NCBI GenBank assembly: GCA_902524235.1
Contig: CABZCF010000002.1
Location: forward strand, 62,001-126,000
Length of the DNA stretch: 64,000 bases
Reading direction: 5' to 3'
Source of the DNA: an uncultured Pelagibacteraceae bacterium
Lineage (GTDB): Bacteria > Pseudomonadota > Alphaproteobacteria > Pelagibacterales > Pelagibacteraceae
Part shown: in pieces, positions 63,808 to 64,000 of the stretch
Numbering within the stretch: the stretch's first letter is position 1
Layout: each line of letters opens with the position of its first letter
Program-made: the position numbers and the translations under genes
The notes under the pieces: model-generated
The model's database searches: none
The model's input: only the letters and a program-made list of their open reading frames with translations
Told to the model about the DNA's origin: nothing

Positions 63808-64000
63808 ATGATTATCACCGGAAAATATCCAAATTTAAGAATGAGAAGAAATAGACGTACGGATTGGGTAAGACGATTGGTTGAGGAGAACAATATAACT
63901 TCTAGTGACTTAATATTACCTATTTTTTTAGTTGAGGGAAGAAATAAGAAGCAGGAAATAATTAATATGCCAGGTGTTTATAGATATTCTTTAAATAAAT
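63808..64000 (+). CDS. hemB: Delta-aminolevulinic acid dehydratase, 5' part only
   Basis: The first ~64 residues are present; the rest lies beyond the right edge. NLRMRRNRRTDWVRRLVEEN and LILPIFLVEGRNKKQEI, with MPGVYRYSL, match the N-terminus of porphobilinogen synthase, which condenses two 5-aminolevulinate molecules in heme synthesis. The start ATG at 63808 follows a weak GAG. The Zn or Mg site cannot be judged. Confidence 0.88.
   Translation, partial: MIITGKYPNLRMRRNRRTDWVRRLVEENNITSSDLILPIFLVEGRNKKQEIINMPGVYRYSLNK

Overview
The window looks like part of a very AT-rich, streamlined alphaproteobacterial chromosome, most likely SAR11 (Pelagibacterales). The reasons are the base composition, back-to-back genes with 1 to 14 bp overlaps, and alphaproteobacterial gene orders such as dgt-argS-nagZ-scpAB-tatABC-serS-yajC-secDF, sdhE next to recG, rpmF-plsX-ihfA-merR, and nrdR-ribD-ribE-ribBA-ribH-nusB-thiL-hppA. 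A SAM-V type pseudoknot riboswitch before metY, a known SAR11 arrangement, also supports this. The assignment is inference; no 16S gene is present.

Layout. 1-832 (minus): 5' end of exonuclease III and an ErpA/IscA-type Fe-S carrier. 883-11671 (plus): one dense run covering dNTP hydrolysis, Arg-tRNA synthesis, a shrunken membrane protein, NagZ, chromosome segregation (ScpAB), Tat export, SerRS and the YajC-SecD-SecF translocon. 11673-14546 (minus): uvrA, divergent from ssb-gyrA-coaD-peptidylprolyl isomerase-tgt. A tRNA-Lys, a Tat-type M48 lipoprotein protease, a DUF502 protein, recG, sdhE and tRNA-Ser follow. 23970-32359 (plus): RarD-type transporter, three cell-wall proteins (lytic transglycosylase, RlpA-like lipoprotein, DD-carboxypeptidase), tmk-holB-metG-tatD and a second EamA transporter.

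32360-38753 is the accessory region. It holds two unusually GC-rich non-coding segments flanking a minimal O6-methylguanine methyltransferase, a 54-residue membrane protein, a tyrosine recombinase with a perfect 10-bp inverted repeat before its start, three glycosyltransferase genes and a GIY-YIG protein starting 2 nt after tRNA-Glu. It is probably a recombinase-associated surface-polysaccharide island at tRNA-Glu. The most novel candidate is the structured minus-strand element at 33098-33276. It has several hairpins, two with GNRA-type loops, a consensus -10 box at its head, and a U6 tract at its tail just before the methyltransferase gene.

38789-48450 (mostly minus): glpX, an SbmA/BacA-like transporter, an NDUFS4-type complex I subunit, tRNA-Pro, a zinc-ribbon protein with nhaA and a glutathione peroxidase (plus), then an MBL hydrolase, AEC transporter, hom, a small lipoprotein, argC and rpsI-rplM. 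48523-49922: SAM-V riboswitch and metY. 49915-63738 (mostly minus): ctaA, rpmG, merR, ihfA, plsX, rpmF, a cytochrome bc1 chaperone (with chorismate mutase and bamE on plus), a K+-independent H+-pyrophosphatase, thiL, nusB, the riboflavin genes, nrdR, glyA, rpiB and an Asp/Asn hydroxylase-like protein. hemB begins at 63808 and runs off the end.

Recurrent oddities: Tgt lacks all four canonical zinc ligands, NrdR has CxC instead of CxxC in its zinc ribbon, the RibA half of RibBA lacks its catalytic cysteines, and convergent genes meet with no intergenic space.
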